Shown here piece by piece: positions 60,662 through 64,000 of a DNA stretch of 64,000 bases. The notes under the pieces were generated by a model, which searched no databases, was not told the origin of the DNA, and worked only from the letters and a program-made list of their open reading frames with translations. The position numbers and the translations under genes were made by a program. Origin of the DNA: Oscillospiraceae bacterium (GTDB taxonomy: Bacteria > Bacillota > Clostridia > Oscillospirales > Ruminococcaceae); NCBI GenBank assembly GCA_017435045.1, contig JAFSFT010000008.1:1-64000 (forward strand), in the 5' to 3' direction. The first letter of the stretch is position 1. Every line of letters starts with the position of its first letter.

Positions 60662-61783
60662 ATGCAATACACATTAATTGCCCCTTGTTATTTCGGCACC
60701 GAATCGGTTCTCAGCTACGAGGTTAAAAAGCTGGGTGCAACCGATGTGGAGGTTTCTGACGGCAAGGTTACCTTTAAAGGCGACGAACACATCATCGCAG
60801 CAGCAAACATCAATCTCCGCACAGCAGAACGTGTTGTAATTCTGCTCAAGGAGTTCAAGGCAAAAACCTTTGACGAGCTTTTTGACGGCGTAAGCAGCAT
60901 CAACTGGGCTGCACTTATGCCAAAGGATGCACAGTTTCCTGTAAAGGGTTCATCCCTTTCCAGCACACTTTCCAGTGTGCCTGCATGCCAGAAAATTGTA
61001 AAAAAAGCTATTGTAGAAAGCCTCAAAAAAGGTCACAACACAAAAATTCTCCCCGAGACAGGCAATCTTTACAAAATCCGTGTAGCACTGCGAAAGGATA
61101 TGGTTTCCGTTATGCTGGATACCTCCGGCGACGGTCTGCACAAGCGTGGTTACCGCCGCAACAGCGGTGAAGCACCAATCAAGGAAACATTGGCAGCGGC
61201 CATTGTGGACCTTGCAAGGGTAAGAAGCGACAGCATCATTCAGGACCCGTTTGCAGGCAGCGGCACACTGCTTATCGAGGCAGCACAGAAAGCCCTTAAC
61301 ATTGCCCCCGGTCTCAAACGCAAATTTGCGGCAGAGGAATATGCGTTTATCCCTAAAGAAGTCTGGGAGGAAGAACGCAGCAAGGCACGCATGGCAATCA
61401 ACCGCGATGTGCCGTTTAAGGCATACGGCTTTGATATTGACCCATTTGTTGTGGAGATTGCAAAGCAGAACGCACAGAAAGCAGGTGTGGGCAGTGCAGT
61501 AAGCTTCTTTACCGCAGATGTAAAAAGCTTTTCGCCACAGGCTGATGCAGTGGTTATCACCAACCCTCCTTACGGCGAACGTCTGGGCGATATTGACGTT
61601 GCTATGGAACTGGAAAAAACACTTTCCAAACGTCTTGCACAGAACCCTGTAAAGGCAAGTTATGTTATCACAAGCGATGCAGAATTTGAAACAAACTTCG
61701 GCAAAAAGGCAACAAAACGCCGCAAGCTGTACAATGGTATGATTCCATGCCAGCTTTATATGTACTACGGCGATAAAAAATAA
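60662..61783 (+). CDS. THUMP-domain RNA methyltransferase (RlmL/YpsC-like)
   Basis: 373 residues. Pre-THUMP and THUMP region (1-155; FGTESVLSYEVKKLGA, NLRTAERVVILL, LYKIRVALRKDMVSV) then a Rossmann methyltransferase with QDPFAGSGTLLIEAA and TNPPYGERLG (catalytic NPPY for N2-guanine). Resembles the N-terminal half of E. coli RlmL and Bacillus YpsC, targeting 23S rRNA (G2445-type; inferred). AAAGAGG precedes the ATG. Confidence 0.93.
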   Translation: MQYTLIAPCYFGTESVLSYEVKKLGATDVEVSDGKVTFKGDEHIIAAANINLRTAERVVILLKEFKAKTFDELFDGVSSINWAALMPKDAQFPVKGSSLSSTLSSVPACQKIVKKAIVESLKKGHNTKILPETGNLYKIRVALRKDMVSVMLDTSGDGLHKRGYRRNSGEAPIKETLAAAIVDLARVRSDSIIQDPFAGSGTLLIEAAQKALNIAPGLKRKFAAEEYAFIPKEVWEEERSKARMAINRDVPFKAYGFDIDPFVVEIAKQNAQKAGVGSAVSFFTADVKSFSPQADAVVITNPPYGERLGDIDVAMELEKTLSKRLAQNPVKASYVITSDAEFETNFGKKATKRRKLYNGMIPCQLYMYYGDKK

Positions 61784-61789
61784 AAGTTT

Positions 61790-61822
61790 TTAAGGAAGTG
61801 TTCAGGCACTTCCTTTTTTTAT
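61790..61822 (+). terminator. terminator of the methyltransferase gene
   Basis: 9-10 bp stem (61791-61799 with 61806-61814), T7. Confidence 0.9.
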
Positions 61823-61936
61823 TGCTTTATTCAGAAAAGATTAAAATGTGCCGAAAACCGACAGCAAAGAAATTGTGTTTTATTTGCCAATACTATATGG
61901 TATAATTTATCCATAAATTCAACTTGGAGGCTTACT

Positions 61937-64000
61937 ATGCTGCAGCTTATCATCGGCACAGCCGGCACAGGCAAAAGTGTTTTTATAAAAGAAAAAATTA
62001 TGGAAAATGCTGCAAAAGGCAGAAAAAGCGTGCTCATCGTTCCTGAACAGTTCAGTAAAACGGGGGAGGCGGAAGTTTTTTCTGCACTGGAAAAAAGCCA
62101 GTTCGGCTTTGTTTCGGTTTTCAGCTTTACCTCGCTGCTCCGTGATGTATACACAGAGCAGGGCATGGTTATGCCGCAGCTGCTTACAGATGCAGGCAAG
62201 GCGGTTATGGCACAAAAGGCTGTGCAGGCTGTACACAGACAGCTGGAAAGCTATCACAATCAGCACAGAAACATTACCTTTGCCTACGAGCTCAGCAGAA
62301 TTTTTGAGGATTTCAGACGCAACGGCATTGCGGCGGAAAACCTTTATTCTGTGGCACAGTCTGCCCCTAAAATCAATTCAAAGCTCAAAGATATTGCACT
62401 TATATATGTGCAGTATACTGCTGCTGTGCAAAGCGGAGACTGCGACCTTGAACAGCTTTATGTACAATTGGGAGAAACTCTGCCTGTAAGCTATACCGAC
62501 AGCACCGATTATTTTGTGGATGGTTTTGAAAGCTTCAGCTTCGGGCAGTTTGCTGTTCTGTCACGTATTATGGAAAAGGCGGACAATCTTTTTGTTGCCC
62601 TTACGGCAGACAGGGTTTTTGACAATACAAATGGTCTGCACCCTTTAAGCTACACTGCTAAAACGGCGGAAAAGTTGCTTATGCACGCAAAGGAAAAAGG
62701 TGTTACAGCTGCCCCAGCCATCAAAATGCAGACACAGCACCGTTTTAAAACTAATTCGCTTGAAAGTGTGGACAGCTATCTTCTGGGCAGGGATATCGGA
62801 AATACTGAAAGAGAAAAACACAAAGCTTTTGTAACAACCTTTGCAAATCAGTTTGCAGAGGTCAGCTTTGCTGCGGCACAGATAAACCGTCTTGTGCAGC
62901 AGGGCTATAAATATGATGATATAGCGGTTGTATGTCCGCAGCTGGACAGATATGAGCATCAGATACAGGAAAGCTTTTCCCTTGCGGGCATACCATACTT
63001 TGTGGACCAGAACAGAATTATTGTCTCTTCTGCACCTGTGGTGATTTTCCGCAGTGTGCTGGATATTATGCAGCGTGGACTTAAAAGCGATACAGTGCTG
63101 CCGCTGCTTAAAACACAGCTTACCTGCTTTGACAGCGAAGTATGCGACCTTCTGGAAAATTATCTGTTTGTATGGCAGGACCAGAAGCTTGACTGGAGCA
63201 AAGATTTTGACCTGCCTTATGGCGGCATTGCAGGGCAGGACAGCGACAAAAATGCAGAAATCCTCCGAGATATAAACGTGGTTGCATCAGAGCTCAGGAG
63301 CATCTTTGCAGCAGAATGGCAGCAGGAAAGACAGGCTACGGGGGCAGAAATACTGTCTGCCATGTACAGCATAGTCTGCGGCCTTAAATGTGACGAAAAG
63401 CTGGCAGAATATATAGAAAAACAATCAGATAAGGAAAAGGCAGAACTGCTGGTACGCCAGTGGGATGCTGCTATGGAATGCATAAACGGACTTTACCGCA
63501 TATGCGGCAGCAGCATTATGCGCCCTGCAGAAATGCAGGAGCTGCTTATGCTTATGCTGCAGGGTACCGAAATCGGCTTTGCCCCACAAACGCAGGACTG
63601 TGTGCTTGTGTCTGACCCAAAACGTATGAAAACCGATGCAGTAAAGGCGGTTTTTGTGCTTGGGGCAGCACAGGATGTTTTCCCTGCTGCAGTGGGCGAA
63701 GGAGGCATACTGAGCCAGGCGGATATACAGTACCTCAAAACGAAGGATATAGAGATAAGTGCCGGCTTTGACCAACGGTATGCCTTTGAAAATCTTTATT
63801 ACTATAAAACACTTACAACGGCAAGCAACCGCCTGTTTATTTCCTGTGCTTCAAAAAATATTGATACGCAGGAGATACTTTCGGCCGAAGTGGAGGCACT
63901 GCGTGCAGCACTCAATTTGCCGCAGGCACAGCTTGCCCGTGAGGACTACTGCATAACACCGCAGTTTTTCCTGCAGTATATAGGAGAAACCGAGGGTACA
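61937..64000 (+). CDS. addB: ATP-dependent nuclease subunit AddB, 5' part
   Basis: First 688 codons of an AddB-like protein cut by the window end; no stop appears. Walker A at residues 7-14 (GTAGTGKS), then helicase-like segments (IVPEQFSKTGEAEVFSA, FVDGFESFSFGQFAVLSR, DIAVVCPQLDRYEHQI, AVFVLGAAQDVFPA). AddAB processes broken DNA ends for repair and recognises Chi. The Fe-S and nuclease C-terminus is outside. AACTTGGAGG precedes the ATG. Confidence 0.92.
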   Translation, partial: MLQLIIGTAGTGKSVFIKEKIMENAAKGRKSVLIVPEQFSKTGEAEVFSALEKSQFGFVSVFSFTSLLRDVYTEQGMVMPQLLTDAGKAVMAQKAVQAVHRQLESYHNQHRNITFAYELSRIFEDFRRNGIAAENLYSVAQSAPKINSKLKDIALIYVQYTAAVQSGDCDLEQLYVQLGETLPVSYTDSTDYFVDGFESFSFGQFAVLSRIMEKADNLFVALTADRVFDNTNGLHPLSYTAKTAEKLLMHAKEKGVTAAPAIKMQTQHRFKTNSLESVDSYLLGRDIGNTEREKHKAFVTTFANQFAEVSFAAAQINRLVQQGYKYDDIAVVCPQLDRYEHQIQESFSLAGIPYFVDQNRIIVSSAPVVIFRSVLDIMQRGLKSDTVLPLLKTQLTCFDSEVCDLLENYLFVWQDQKLDWSKDFDLPYGGIAGQDSDKNAEILRDINVVASELRSIFAAEWQQERQATGAEILSAMYSIVCGLKCDEKLAEYIEKQSDKEKAELLVRQWDAAMECINGLYRICGSSIMRPAEMQELLMLMLQGTEIGFAPQTQDCVLVSDPKRMKTDAVKAVFVLGAAQDVFPAAVGEGGILSQADIQYLKTKDIEISAGFDQRYAFENLYYYKTLTTASNRLFISCASKNIDTQEILSAEVEALRAALNLPQAQLAREDYCITPQFFLQYIGETEGT

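Noticed and set aside
1..64000. Mobile elements, prophage, CRISPR arrays, tRNA or rRNA genes
   Set aside because: No transposase, integrase, phage structural gene, regular repeat-spacer array, or tRNA/rRNA pattern was found on either strand by reading.

Overview
The window looks like part of a chromosome from an anaerobic, endospore-forming Firmicute of the class Clostridia, possibly a gut Oscillospirales relative. Three things support this. First, it carries sporulation genes: spoIIR, a spoVB-type flippase, and the mazG-HU-S4-yabP-yabQ-divIC run. Second, it has a cmk-plsC-ispH/rpsA order with IspH fused to ribosomal protein S1, which is known from Clostridia. Third, it has fermentative amino-acid genes: tryptophanase, threonine dehydratase and sodium-coupled amino-acid carriers. 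Base composition is moderate and even. No tRNA, rRNA, CRISPR array, phage or transposase was found. The species was not identified from a marker.

Layout. 1-2.0 kb: end of tryptophanase plus an NSS transporter. 2.1-5.2 kb (minus): rhodanese, YqeY, YdfG-like dehydrogenase and an FMN hydroxy-acid oxidoreductase. 5.4-7.9 kb: Fe-S operon nifS-nifU-iscR behind a strong promoter with repeated operator-like motifs. 7.9-9.3 kb: cobalamin riboswitch controlling a DUF4430 protein and an ECF S-component. 9.3-12.2 kb: divergent MATE and MFS transporters. 12.2-14.6 kb (minus): htpG under a CIRCE-like operator, followed by a small protein resembling sigma-70 region 1.2-2.4. 14.7-18.2 kb: two M24 proline peptidases flanking a DHH phosphoesterase. 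18.3-24.1 kb: deacetylase, EamA carrier, SfsA, an iron-sulfur oxidoreductase and an ABC-F gene broken by one amber codon. 24.4-29.0 kb: flavoprotein, then cmk-plsC-ispH/rpsA. 29.2-33.5 kb: acetyltransferase with a His-rich tail, then two DUF3048 lipoproteins around a DUF368 (PopT-type) membrane protein. 33.6-37.5 kb: XRE regulator, phosphatase, TPP riboswitch-thiT, acyltransferase, DUF378. 37.8-42.5 kb: NAD synthase with a degenerate amidase domain, Lrp regulator-aminotransferase pair, trpS. 43.0-45.7 kb: threonine dehydratase and a DAACS symporter. 45.9-49.5 kb: glycosyltransferase and rmlA-D-B without rmlC. 49.6-53.2 kb: lipoprotein, racemase, GT-C membrane protein. 53.3-61.8 kb: spoIIR, radical SAM gene, the spoVB-to-divIC cluster, hpf and an rRNA methyltransferase. 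61.9 kb to the end: start of addB.

How the genes fit together. The most strongly codon-biased genes (tnaA end, NSS carrier, threonine dehydratase, DAACS symporter, HU, the S1 half of ispH/rpsA) point to a cell that makes large amounts of amino-acid uptake and deamination enzymes. Vitamin salvage is riboswitch-controlled (B12, thiamine). Fe-S assembly appears self-regulated by the Rrf2 protein at the end of its own operon. Envelope functions are spread through the window: rhamnose precursors, GT2 and GT-C enzymes, a C55-P carrier candidate and a lipid flippase.

Most unusual items: the stand-alone sigma-region-2-like protein behind CIRCE-controlled htpG; the DUF368/DUF3048 locus, where one lipoprotein appears to start at an ATC codon; the amber-interrupted ABC-F gene; the NAD synthase with a dead-looking glutaminase domain; and a compact three-hairpin element near 3.3 kb. 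No wholly new multigene system can be proved from this sequence alone.
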